From NCBI GenBank assembly GCA_002316295.1, contig DCDF01000265.1, positions 1 through 5,670 of the forward strand: a stretch of 5,670 nucleotides of DNA, written 5' to 3'. The translations under genes were made by a program, and so were the position numbers. Under the pieces are notes generated by a model. The model saw only the letters and a list, made by a program, of their open reading frames with translations, did not search any database and had not been told where the DNA came from. Of this stretch, positions 1 to 5,670 are shown piece by piece. This DNA is from Syntrophaceae bacterium UBA1062. GTDB lineage: Bacteria; Desulfobacterota; Desulfomonilia; UBA1062. Positions within the stretch are counted from its first letter, which is position 1; each line of letters begins with the position of its first letter.

Positions 1-14
1 CCGGCCGGCTCCAG

Positions 15-842
15 ATGACGGACGAGACCTTCCGTCTGCTGAGGGATTTCATCTACGAGCACTCCGGGATCTTCTTTCCGGACAACAAAAAGCCCCAGCT
101 CGAGAACAGGCTGAGCTTGAGGATCAAGGCAAACAACCTCCCGGATTTCGAAAAATACTACTACATGCTCAAGTACGATCCGCAGTCGCCCCGGGAGATC
201 AGGGCCCTGTTCGACTCGGTGACAACGAACGAAACGAGCTTCTTCCGAAGCCCGCCCCAGATTCAGGCGTTTCAGGAGAAGGCGCTGCCGGAGATCCTTC
301 AGAGGAAGGCCGGCGAAGGAGATAAGACGCTGAGGCTCTGGTCGGCGGGATGCTCAACCGGCGACGAGCCCTACACGCTGGGCATGGTGGCTCTGGAAGT
401 GCTCGACGGAGCGGCCGACGGGTGGGACGTGAAGATCTTCGCCAGCGACATCAGCGAAAAGGCGCTGAAATCCGCGCGGGCGGCCGTCTACAACGAATAC
501 ACGCTGCGATCCGTACCTCCTGAGATCAAAGAAAAATACTTTGTGCCGGAGGATTCACAGTACAGGGTATGCGATGACGTCCGGATGCTCGTTGAGTTCC
601 AGTATATGAACTTCAATGACGAGAAGCGGGTGAAGCTCATGCAGGGGCTCGATGTCGTCTTCTGCAGAAACGTCCTCATCTACTTCGACGACGCCGCGAG
701 AAAGAGGTTCGTCTCACAGCTCTATGACAACCTCAACCCCGGCGGCTATCTTTTCATCGGACATTCGGAATCGCTGCACAACATCTCGAGAGCATTCAAG
801 CTGGTCCATTTCCCGGGAGCCCTCGGATATAAAAAGGAGTAG
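15..842 (+). CDS. cheR: Chemotaxis protein methyltransferase CheR
   Basis: The product is an S-adenosylmethionine-dependent methyltransferase that, in this family, methylates glutamates on the cytoplasmic part of chemoreceptors and so sets sensory adaptation. From the ATG at 15 it has 275 residues, close to the usual CheR length. An N-terminal helical domain (about 1-75) ends in the family signature TNETSFFR (71-78). The methyltransferase domain follows, with the SAM-binding loop SAGCSTGDEPY (110-120), an acidic ASDIS strand end (143-147, D145), CRNVLIYF (217-224) and the C-terminal GHSES (249-253). No inserted tetratricopeptide or receiver domain is present. The reading frame is open to the left edge and no ribosome binding site precedes position 15, so the true start may lie a few codons upstream, outside the window. 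A cheY-like gene follows after 12 bases, indicating one operon. Family assignment is very secure; which receptor it serves cannot be told. Confidence 0.96.
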   Translation: MTDETFRLLRDFIYEHSGIFFPDNKKPQLENRLSLRIKANNLPDFEKYYYMLKYDPQSPREIRALFDSVTTNETSFFRSPPQIQAFQEKALPEILQRKAGEGDKTLRLWSAGCSTGDEPYTLGMVALEVLDGAADGWDVKIFASDISEKALKSARAAVYNEYTLRSVPPEIKEKYFVPEDSQYRVCDDVRMLVEFQYMNFNDEKRVKLMQGLDVVFCRNVLIYFDDAARKRFVSQLYDNLNPGGYLFIGHSESLHNISRAFKLVHFPGALGYKKE

Positions 843-844
843 AC

Positions 845-850
845 GGAGGA
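845..850 (+). promoter_or_regulatory. Ribosome binding site of the cheY-like gene
   Basis: GGAGGA lies 4 bases before the ATG at 855, in the 12-base gap after the cheR stop codon. It fixes the start of the response regulator and suggests efficient translation independent of cheR. Confidence 0.8.
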
Positions 851-854
851 GCAT

Positions 855-1229
855 ATGGTAAAGATTCTCATTGTCGATGACTCGGCAACCGTCAGAAAGC
901 TCCTTGTCCATACGTTCAAGCCGAAACGCTATCAGTGCATCGAGGCATGCGACGGCTTCGACGCGCTCGAGAAGCTCGCGCTGAACCCTGATATCAGGCT
1001 CGTCATCTCTGATCTGAACATGCCCAACATGGACGGCATCGAGCTCATCGGAAACATCAGGCAGAACCCGCAGTATCGGGACCTTCCCATCATCATGCTC
1101 ACCACGGAGGCTTCAATCGACAACCGAAAGATCGCCTTCGATGCGGGGGCCAACCTCTACCTGGTCAAACCCTCTCCCGCGCACATCATTCTCTACAAGG
1201 TTCAGAGCCTGCTGGAGGCGGATACGTGA
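855..1229 (+). CDS. cheY: CheY-like single-domain response regulator
   Basis: This is a stand-alone receiver domain of 124 residues with no output domain, so it probably acts by protein-protein contact as CheY does. All phosphorylation-site residues are visible: the acidic pair D8-D9 in ILIVDDS, the phospho-acceptor D53 in SDLNMPNMDG, the switch threonine T83 in MLTTEAS, the aromatic switch residue Y102 and the lysine K105 in LVKP. The start is set by a GGAGGA site 4 bases upstream. Its position directly after cheR suggests a chemotaxis-type phosphorelay whose kinase (CheA) is encoded outside the window. Whether it is the motor-binding CheY or an accessory or pilus-type receiver (PilG-like) cannot be decided from sequence; the symbol is used in the broad sense. 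The receiver domain itself is certain. Confidence 0.93.
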   Translation: MVKILIVDDSATVRKLLVHTFKPKRYQCIEACDGFDALEKLALNPDIRLVISDLNMPNMDGIELIGNIRQNPQYRDLPIIMLTTEASIDNRKIAFDAGANLYLVKPSPAHIILYKVQSLLEADT

Positions 1230-1246
1230 GGACCGGAATTCTCGGC
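1230..1246. other. 17-base gap between convergent genes
   Basis: The cheY-like gene (plus strand) and rmuC (minus strand) end tail to tail, separated by 17 bases. The gap holds a short imperfect palindrome around GGAATTC (about 3-4 base pairs of stem) with no T-run on either strand, so I do not call a terminator. Transcripts from the two sides probably overlap at their 3' ends. Confidence 0.6.
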
Positions 1247-2638
1247 CTACCCCTCTTCTCCCCCCAGCTGTTCTAACTCGTCGCCGTCTTCAGGCTCTTC
1301 ATCCACGGCGATCCCGCCGAGATAGTCCTCGATATGTTCTACCCTGGGCAGGCTGTTGTCGTGCTTAATGGCGCCCAGCCTGTGAAGCCTGTCTGCGGAC
1401 GGCAGCACTCTCGACTCCCATGACCGCACCGCCGCGTTGTACGCCTGGGCGGTCTTCTGAATGCCTTCTTTGAGCTTCTCGAAGTGCCGGGCGAACACCT
1501 TCACCCTCTCGAAGAGCTCTACCGCCCCTTTCAGGATCCTGTCCGCGTTCTCGGAGGCCGCATGCTGCTGCCAGGTGAGTGCAATGGTGCGGAGCAGGGC
1601 GATAAGGGTGGTTGGGGTGGTGATGATCACGTTTCTGTCTATGGCATCCTCGATCAGCGTCCGGTCGTGCTCCAGGGCTGCGCTGAAGAACGATTCCGAG
1701 GCGAGGAAGAGCACCACGAAATCGGGAGTCGGATCGAACTGCCGGAAATATTCCTTGGACGAGAGCGAGATCATGTGGTTCCTCAAGCTCTGGGCGTGTT
1801 TGGCCAGGAGGTCCTTCTTCACTTCCTCGTCCTCGGCGGAATAGGCGTCCATGTAGGCGCTGATGGGGAGCTTCGCGTCCACCACCACCTGCCTGTTCCG
1901 GGGAAGCCTGATGATGAGATCGGGCCGCTTCATGCCCGATTCCGCCTGCAGGCAGGGCTGCTCGACGAAATCGCAGTGCGGCGACATTCCTGACACCTCC
2001 ACCACCCTTCTCAGGGTGATCTCGCCCCACCTTCCCTTGACATTCGGAACCTTAAGCGCCGTGGTCAGCGATCGGGTCTGTTCGTGGAGCCTCTCCTGGG
2101 TCTTCATGAGATCGGTGATGTACCGGGTGATGTCCCCGTATGCGCTCTGACGCGTGCTCTCGATCTCCCTCAGATGGGTCTCATAGCGCTGCAGCGCCTC
2201 CTGAAGCGGCCTCACGAGAGCGTCGATCGCCTCCTGCCTCCGGTCCATGTCCCCCTTGAGTTCGGTGACCAGCGTATTGATGGTCCCGCCTGCAAGGTCG
2301 AGGAACATCTGGTTGTTGCTCTTCAGGGCATCGCCCGAAAGGGCCTGGAACGTTTCGGAGAGCTTTTTGCGCGCATCCTCGAGAATCTCGCCCTGCCGCC
2401 TCAGCGAATCCTGCGCGCCTTCGAAGCGCGTCTGTGCCTTCACGCGCTCCTGCTGTTCGGTCTCGAGGAGCCCGCGAAGTCCCCGGATTTCCTCCTCTCG
2501 GTCATTCAACGCTTCCCGCAGGCCGGCAGCCTCCTGCTGAGCCTGTTTCAGCCCGGGCAGATATCGAACCTTGGCCAGAAGCCAGCCGAGCGCAAGCCCT
2601 GCAATACAGGCCGCGATGATCACCGCATATTCCAGCAT
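1247..2638 (-). CDS. rmuC: RmuC family DNA recombination protein, membrane-anchored
   Basis: The product is an RmuC-family protein, named for limiting inversions at short inverted repeats in E. coli; its biochemistry is not well established and the conserved core is grouped with PD-(D/E)XK nuclease-like folds. The predicted protein has 463 residues, near the E. coli length of about 475. In order: one hydrophobic segment (about 3-22) acting as membrane anchor; a charged, coiled-coil-like stretch (about 28-98, resuming about 130-190); then the core with GRWGE (202-206), RPDLIIRLP (238-246), VVVDAKLP (251-258), FLASESFF (311-318) and TPTTLIALLR (341-350). D240, D254 and K256 fit a D...DxK metal site. 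The tail (about 445-463) is acidic and low in complexity. I chose the ATG at 2638 because GGAGGAG lies 8 bases upstream and the membrane segment follows at once; a longer frame from 2710 adds 24 Arg/Gly/Pro-rich residues without a good site. It is the last gene of the minus-strand run. Confidence 0.94.
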   Translation of the reverse strand: MLEYAVIIAACIAGLALGWLLAKVRYLPGLKQAQQEAAGLREALNDREEEIRGLRGLLETEQQERVKAQTRFEGAQDSLRRQGEILEDARKKLSETFQALSGDALKSNNQMFLDLAGGTINTLVTELKGDMDRRQEAIDALVRPLQEALQRYETHLREIESTRQSAYGDITRYITDLMKTQERLHEQTRSLTTALKVPNVKGRWGEITLRRVVEVSGMSPHCDFVEQPCLQAESGMKRPDLIIRLPRNRQVVVDAKLPISAYMDAYSAEDEEVKKDLLAKHAQSLRNHMISLSSKEYFRQFDPTPDFVVLFLASESFFSAALEHDRTLIEDAIDRNVIITTPTTLIALLRTIALTWQQHAASENADRILKGAVELFERVKVFARHFEKLKEGIQKTAQAYNAAVRSWESRVLPSADRLHRLGAIKHDNSLPRVEHIEDYLGGIAVDEEPEDGDELEQLGGEEG

Positions 2639-2646
2639 GACATCCG

Positions 2647-2653
2647 CTCCTCC
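2647..2653 (-). promoter_or_regulatory. Ribosome binding site of rmuC
   Basis: On the minus strand GGAGGAG stands 8 bases before the ATG at 2638. It decides between this start and the upstream in-frame ATG at 2710, which lies inside an inverted repeat and has no comparable site. Confidence 0.8.
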
Positions 2654-2676
2654 GACGCACGGCGGCCGGGCCAAGC

Positions 2677-2692
2677 CGGGGAGCCTTCCCCG
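2677..2692. repeat. Small inverted repeat in the radC-rmuC spacer
   Basis: CGGGGA and TCCCCG form a perfect 6-base-pair stem around a 4-base loop. It lies 23 bases upstream of the rmuC ribosome binding site in the minus-strand transcript. No T-run follows on either strand, so it is not a standard terminator. It could simply be a GC-rich mRNA hairpin. Confidence 0.5.
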
Positions 2693-2703
2693 ATTGTTCC
2701 GCC

Positions 2704-2731
2704 GGCGCATCTCATGTCCATGCGCCCTTTT
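2704..2731 (+). terminator. Possible weak terminator hairpin, plus-strand orientation
   Basis: GGCGCAT (2704-2710) and ATGCGCC (2720-2726) form a perfect 7-base-pair stem with a 9-base loop, followed on the plus strand by C and then TTTT (2728-2731). This resembles a weak intrinsic terminator for transcripts moving rightward, antisense to rmuC. On the minus strand the stem begins 8 bases after the radC stop and is not followed by a T-run, so radC-rmuC transcription should pass through it. The short U-tract makes the call tentative. Confidence 0.3.
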
Positions 2732-2734
2732 GTA

Positions 2735-3424
2735 TCACATCCGGATGGATCGTCCCAGGGCAATGCTGTACGCCTGGTCTCTGGTCACGATGATATGGTC
2801 GTGGACCGGTATGCCGAGGCTCTCGCCCAGCTCCGTGAGCGACCGGGTGAGCCGCTCGTCGTGCGACGAGGGCGTCAGGGTGCCCGAAGGATGATTGTGC
2901 ACGAGAATCAGGGCCGAGGCGTCTCTTGCCAGGGCCGTCTTGAACACCTCCCGGGGATACACGTGAGCCATGTTCACGGTGCCCCGGCAGAGATATTCCG
3001 TGTGGATGAGCTTTCCGGCTGAGTTCAGACACAACAGCACGAAGTGCTCGGTTCTCTCTCCCCCGATCTCGGCCTGGATATAGCGGATGACCGCCTCGGG
3101 GTTGTCCAGGACTACGGCGTCGTCCCGCCCGGGCTCCAGGCATCTCCCCATACATGCCTTCACGAGCTTGATCAACGTCGCCGTATACTCGCCGATGCCC
3201 TCCCTGCTTTCGAGACCCTCAAACGACTCGTCGAAGATCCGCCGCAGCGACCCGTATTCCTTCATCAGCTCCTTGGCAAGAGGCTTCGTGTCTTTGCGGG
3301 GAATCGCATACCCCAGGAGCAGCTCGAGGAGCTCATAATCCGTCACGGCCCCTTTGCCCACATCCCTGAACCGGATGCGCAGCCGCCTACGGTGGCCGGT
3401 GTAGTGGGGATTGCCCGTGCTCAT
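2735..3424 (-). CDS. radC: RadC family JAMM/MPN protein (UPF0758)
   Basis: The product is a RadC-family protein of 229 residues, the normal length. The N-terminal part (about 10-95) carries the usual RadC region DYELLELLLGYAIPRKDTKP (29-48) and a helix-hairpin-helix-like segment around ESREGIGEYTA (72-82). The C-terminal part (about 105-229) is the JAMM/MPN domain with a complete metal-site motif: E126, H176 and H178 in HNHPSG, S186 and D189, fitting E...HxHPx6SxxD. The family was once tied to DNA repair, but its activity is unproven; the motif suggests a zinc hydrolase. The start at 3424 overlaps the radical SAM stop by 4 bases (ATGA) and is preceded by GGAGGAGG 6 bases away. Longer in-frame starts at 3448 and 3481 would add a run of arginines encoded by that same site, and are less likely. 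The overlap implies translational coupling. Confidence 0.96.
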   Translation of the reverse strand: MSTGNPHYTGHRRRLRIRFRDVGKGAVTDYELLELLLGYAIPRKDTKPLAKELMKEYGSLRRIFDESFEGLESREGIGEYTATLIKLVKACMGRCLEPGRDDAVVLDNPEAVIRYIQAEIGGERTEHFVLLCLNSAGKLIHTEYLCRGTVNMAHVYPREVFKTALARDASALILVHNHPSGTLTPSSHDERLTRSLTELGESLGIPVHDHIIVTRDQAYSIALGRSIRM

Positions 3425-4986
3425 GCCTCGCCTCCTCCGCTTCCGCATGGGGCTGATCCGGGCATGGAGTAGAACGACCACGGAAGGGTCTCATCCGGAT
3501 CATGCCGCCGGAGCGCATAGTAGTCGGGGTTGCGCGGCCAGCGCTTGAGGACGTCCTGCCAACGCGACTGGTCGCTCACCGCCATCTCGAGAAGGACATC
3601 GAGGACCCGGCGGTCGCCGCGGGCGATCAGGGCCTGGATGTATGCCCACTTGGGACCCTCGAAGCTCACCGTCACGTTGCTCTGTGATTTGAGGCCCTTT
3701 ACGATCTTCCGGATTCTCTTCTTCGCCTCGCCGGGATCGAGCATGGCCTCCCGCTCGTATTGCGTATGAGGCTTGGGCACCATGGCATTGATGCTCACGG
3801 AGACTCTGCCGATCCGCCTGTTTCCCCGGGAGACCTGAATGAAGGTCTGGCGGATGCGTTTCACCAGATCCACCGCCGCTTCCAGATCGTCCTGCCTCTC
3901 GCCGGGAAGCCCCACCATGAGATAGAGCTTGATGTCTCTGATGCCGCTTCTGACCAGGGAAGCCACATCTTCGAGGATGGCCTCGCCGCTCACCCGCTTA
4001 CCCAGGGCGGCGCGCAGTGTATCCGATCCCACCTCGGGCGCCAGGGTGACCTCATTGACGCCGGAAGCCTTCATGTACGCAAGCAGCTCCTCCGAAAGCA
4101 TTCCCAGGCGCAGAGACGGCGGTGCGATCCTCAGCTTGCGGGCCCCGATCTCCTCAAGCAGCTGCGTCAGCCGGGGATGGTTGTTGAGCGAGGTGCTCAC
4201 CAGTCCCAGCTTCCTGCCCGACGCCGCGGCCTTGTCGAATATGGCCGTCAGGCGGCTCATCTCCACGGGCCGGAACGGGGAATAAATCTCGCGGGCCGTG
4301 CAGAACTTGCAGTTGAACGGACAGCCGCGGGCGATCTCGGTGAGGAACATGTCCTGAAACACGGTCCTGCCCGTGAGGATGGCGGAGTGGCCCGGCTCCT
4401 CGAAGGGCTGCACAACGGAGATGACGGGCCTGGGGCCGGCGAACTCCCTGATCCGCTCTCCATCGTAGACCGGGTACGTCTGCGCCGGCACATAGACGCC
4501 TGTCACATGCGAGAGCCTCTCCAGGAACCCCTGGTAGCCGCCGCCCGAAGAAAAGGCGTCGAAGAGCGCGTCAGCCAGAGGCTCGCCCTCCCCCAGAAAG
4601 CAGAAATCCAATGCATCGGCCGCCGGTTCGGGGTTAATGGTCACCGCGGCCCCTCCCGCCATGACGATGGGCCTTCCCTTTCGTTCTTCGGCTCTCACCG
4701 GGATACGGTTGTCGATCAGGATCCGGATCATGTTGATCCAGTCCAGCTCGTAGGAGACGCTGAACGCCACGATATGAAAGTCCTGCAGCGCCCGTGAGGA
4801 CTCGACCGAGCGTGGAGAGTCGGTGAAGAACCGCTCGCACAGGATGGACGGATGGCCGTTGAGCACCCGGTACATGGTGTGCAGCCCGAGGTTGGACATC
4901 CCCACCCAGTAGGTGTTGGGGTAGACCAGCGCGATATTCAGCCTGCCCCCGGGATCCTTCCTGACCGCGCCCGTCTCATCCCACAT
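3421..4986 (-). CDS. Radical SAM protein with N-terminal B12-binding-like domain (TIGR03960/YgiQ-like)
   Basis: The predicted protein has 521 residues. The N-terminal part (about 15-145) resembles the Rossmann-like B12-binding region of radical SAM enzymes, with LVYPNTYWVGMSNLGL (20-35), SVSYELDW (76-83), MAGGAAVTINPEP (109-121) and FLGEGE (130-135). No DxHxxG cobalamin-ligand motif is visible. The radical SAM core (about 205-400) has the cluster motif C222-x3-C226-x2-C229, the APEVGSDTLR segment (316-325) and GLPGE (359-363). The C-terminal part (about 440-503), with FEGPKW, ARGDRR and a final DETLPWSF, recalls the TIGR03960 family, but the DUF2344 partner domain is absent. Substrate and reaction are unknown. 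I chose the ATG at 4986: it overlaps the upstream regulator by 11 bases, and the longer frame to 5208 lies wholly inside that gene and shows no family similarity. Only a weak AAGGG site (4998-5002) precedes it, suggesting coupling to upstream translation. Confidence 0.9.
   Translation of the reverse strand: MWDETGAVRKDPGGRLNIALVYPNTYWVGMSNLGLHTMYRVLNGHPSILCERFFTDSPRSVESSRALQDFHIVAFSVSYELDWINMIRILIDNRIPVRAEERKGRPIVMAGGAAVTINPEPAADALDFCFLGEGEPLADALFDAFSSGGGYQGFLERLSHVTGVYVPAQTYPVYDGERIREFAGPRPVISVVQPFEEPGHSAILTGRTVFQDMFLTEIARGCPFNCKFCTAREIYSPFRPVEMSRLTAIFDKAAASGRKLGLVSTSLNNHPRLTQLLEEIGARKLRIAPPSLRLGMLSEELLAYMKASGVNEVTLAPEVGSDTLRAALGKRVSGEAILEDVASLVRSGIRDIKLYLMVGLPGERQDDLEAAVDLVKRIRQTFIQVSRGNRRIGRVSVSINAMVPKPHTQYEREAMLDPGEAKKRIRKIVKGLKSQSNVTVSFEGPKWAYIQALIARGDRRVLDVLLEMAVSDQSRWQDVLKRWPRNPDYYALRRHDPDETLPWSFYSMPGSAPCGSGGGEA
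3431..3438 (-). promoter_or_regulatory. Ribosome binding site of radC, inside the radical SAM gene
   Basis: GGAGGAGG on the minus strand lies 6 bases before the radC ATG at 3424. The same bases encode part of the Gly-rich tail (SGGGEA) of the upstream radical SAM protein, so that tail may be shaped by the need for this site. Confidence 0.8.
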
Positions 4987-5670
4987 CGATGCCCAGGCCC
5001 TTGATTTTTCTGTGCAGGTTGCTTCGTTCGACACCGATGAGGTCTGCTGTCTTGGAGATGTTGTACCCGCACTCCTTGAGCTTCTTTTCGATGAACATCT
5101 TCTCGAATTCCGCTCTGGCGTCCTTGAGCAGGGTGATGTCGATGAGCCTGTCGGTTTCGGAGGCAGCTCTTGACCCCAGAGGGAGAATATCGTCAACCGT
5201 GATCGCATCCCCAGGCGTCATGATCACCAGCCTTTCCACAATATTCTTGAGCTCGCGCACGTTCCCCGGCCAGTCGTGCTGCATGAGCTTCTTGACCGCG
5301 CCCTCGGTCATGGTCTTCTTTTTCCCGCCCTTGAGAGAAGAATACATCTTGAGGAAATGCTCCACAAGCTCGGGGATATCTTCCTTGCGGTCGGCGAGTC
5401 TGGGCACGTAGATGGGGATGACGTTGAGGCGGTAGTAGAGGTCCTGCCGGAACCTGCCCGCTTCGATCTCCTTTTCGAGGTCCTTGTTGGTGGCGGTGAG
5501 CACCCGCACATCCACCTGGATCGTCTGGGCGCCCCCCACCCGCTCGAACCGCTGCTCCTGCAGGATCCTCAGGATCTTGGCCTGGGTGGGCAGGCTCATG
5601 TCGCCGATCTCGTCCAGGAAAAGCGTGCCGTTGTTGGCCAGGTCGAATTTGCCCCGCCTGCGTTCCGTGG
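4976..5670 (-). CDS. Sigma-54-dependent transcriptional regulator, NtrX-like (5' part off window)
   Basis: This is the C-terminal 230 residues of a bacterial enhancer-binding protein that would drive sigma-54 promoters by ATP hydrolysis. The frame runs off the right edge, so the receiver domain (if any), Walker A and the GAFTGA loop are not visible. The visible part begins just before Walker B, NNGTLFLDEIGDM (12-24), and continues through the central AAA+ domain with RFRQDLYYRLNV (72-83), ADRKEDIP (92-99) and WPGNVRELKN (133-142). A Fis-type helix-turn-helix closes the protein, NISKTADLIGVERSNLHRKI (203-222). The linker DARAEFEKMFIEKKLKE followed by NISKTA and ERSNLHRK resembles NtrX more than NtrC, from memory of these families; NtrX would pair with an NtrY-type kinase encoded to the right. 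It is the most upstream visible gene of the minus-strand run and overlaps the radical SAM gene by 11 bases. Confidence 0.95.
   Translation of the reverse strand, partial: TERRRGKFDLANNGTLFLDEIGDMSLPTQAKILRILQEQRFERVGGAQTIQVDVRVLTATNKDLEKEIEAGRFRQDLYYRLNVIPIYVPRLADRKEDIPELVEHFLKMYSSLKGGKKKTMTEGAVKKLMQHDWPGNVRELKNIVERLVIMTPGDAITVDDILPLGSRAASETDRLIDITLLKDARAEFEKMFIEKKLKECGYNISKTADLIGVERSNLHRKIKGLGIDVG

Noticed and set aside
1233..1245. Palindrome around GGAATTC as a shared terminator for the convergent genes
   Set aside because: The stem has only 3-4 pairs with a mismatch, and no T-run follows on either strand.
2639..2675. Sigma-54 promoter-like TTGGCCC...GTGC on the minus strand before rmuC
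   Set aside because: The GG and GC elements are separated by 12 bases rather than the required 10, and the match is otherwise poor.
2639..2710. N-terminal extension of RmuC by 24 residues from the ATG at 2710
   Set aside because: The extension is Arg/Gly/Pro-rich, its start sits in an inverted repeat, and a strong GGAGGAG site marks the ATG at 2638, directly before the membrane anchor.
2084..3022. A 312-codon open frame on the plus strand across rmuC and radC
   Set aside because: It runs antisense to two conserved genes and their spacer, and its product shows no family signature.
3760..4797. A 345-codon open frame on the plus strand opposite the radical SAM gene
   Set aside because: It is antisense to a well-supported gene, its product has no recognisable motifs and is rich in His, Arg and Gly, as expected from GC-rich shadow frames, and there is no ribosome binding site.
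4987..5208. N-terminal extension of the radical SAM protein by 74 residues
   Set aside because: The extension lies entirely inside the regulator gene in another frame, and its Ser/Arg/Thr-rich product is unlike the family; similarity begins just after the ATG at 4986.
5597..5599. ATG at 5599 as the start of the sigma-54 regulator
   Set aside because: The frame continues upstream to the window edge and encodes the Walker B region, so this Met is internal (the M of DEIGDM).

Overview
This window looks like ordinary chromosome from a GC-rich Gram-negative bacterium. By eye it is roughly 60% GC, genes are tightly packed, and most starts carry strong GGAGG-type ribosome binding sites. The gene content is a CheR/CheY pair, an NtrX-like sigma-54 activator and a YgiQ/TIGR03960-like radical SAM protein. 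This fits a deltaproteobacterium (Desulfobacterota), but that placement is an inference from gene content and protein style, with no phylogenetic marker in the window. I see no mobile element, CRISPR array, tRNA or rRNA.

Left block (plus strand, 1-1229): a chemotaxis methyltransferase gene, cheR, is followed after 12 bases by a single-domain CheY-like response regulator with its own strong ribosome binding site. They look like the 3' end of a chemotaxis-type operon whose other members (receptor, CheA, CheW, CheB) would lie to the left, outside the window. CheR would set receptor methylation and the CheY-like protein would carry the phosphoryl signal to its output.

Right block (minus strand, 5670 down to 1247): four genes read leftward: the C-terminal part of a sigma-54 activator (5' end off the right edge), a 521-residue radical SAM protein, radC and rmuC. 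The first three are coupled by overlaps of 11 and 4 bases. rmuC follows after a 96-base spacer that holds two small inverted repeats. RadC (JAMM/MPN fold) and RmuC (PD-(D/E)XK-like fold with a membrane anchor) are both DNA-maintenance families of poorly defined biochemistry, so their adjacency is mildly suggestive.

The two blocks converge at 1230-1246, where only 17 bases separate the stop codons and no convincing terminator is visible. Nothing here amounts to a clearly new system. The points worth a second look are the regulator/radical SAM/radC coupling, the intact metal sites of RadC and RmuC side by side, the radical SAM protein's N-terminal domain without a cobalamin-ligand histidine, and the hairpins between radC and rmuC.
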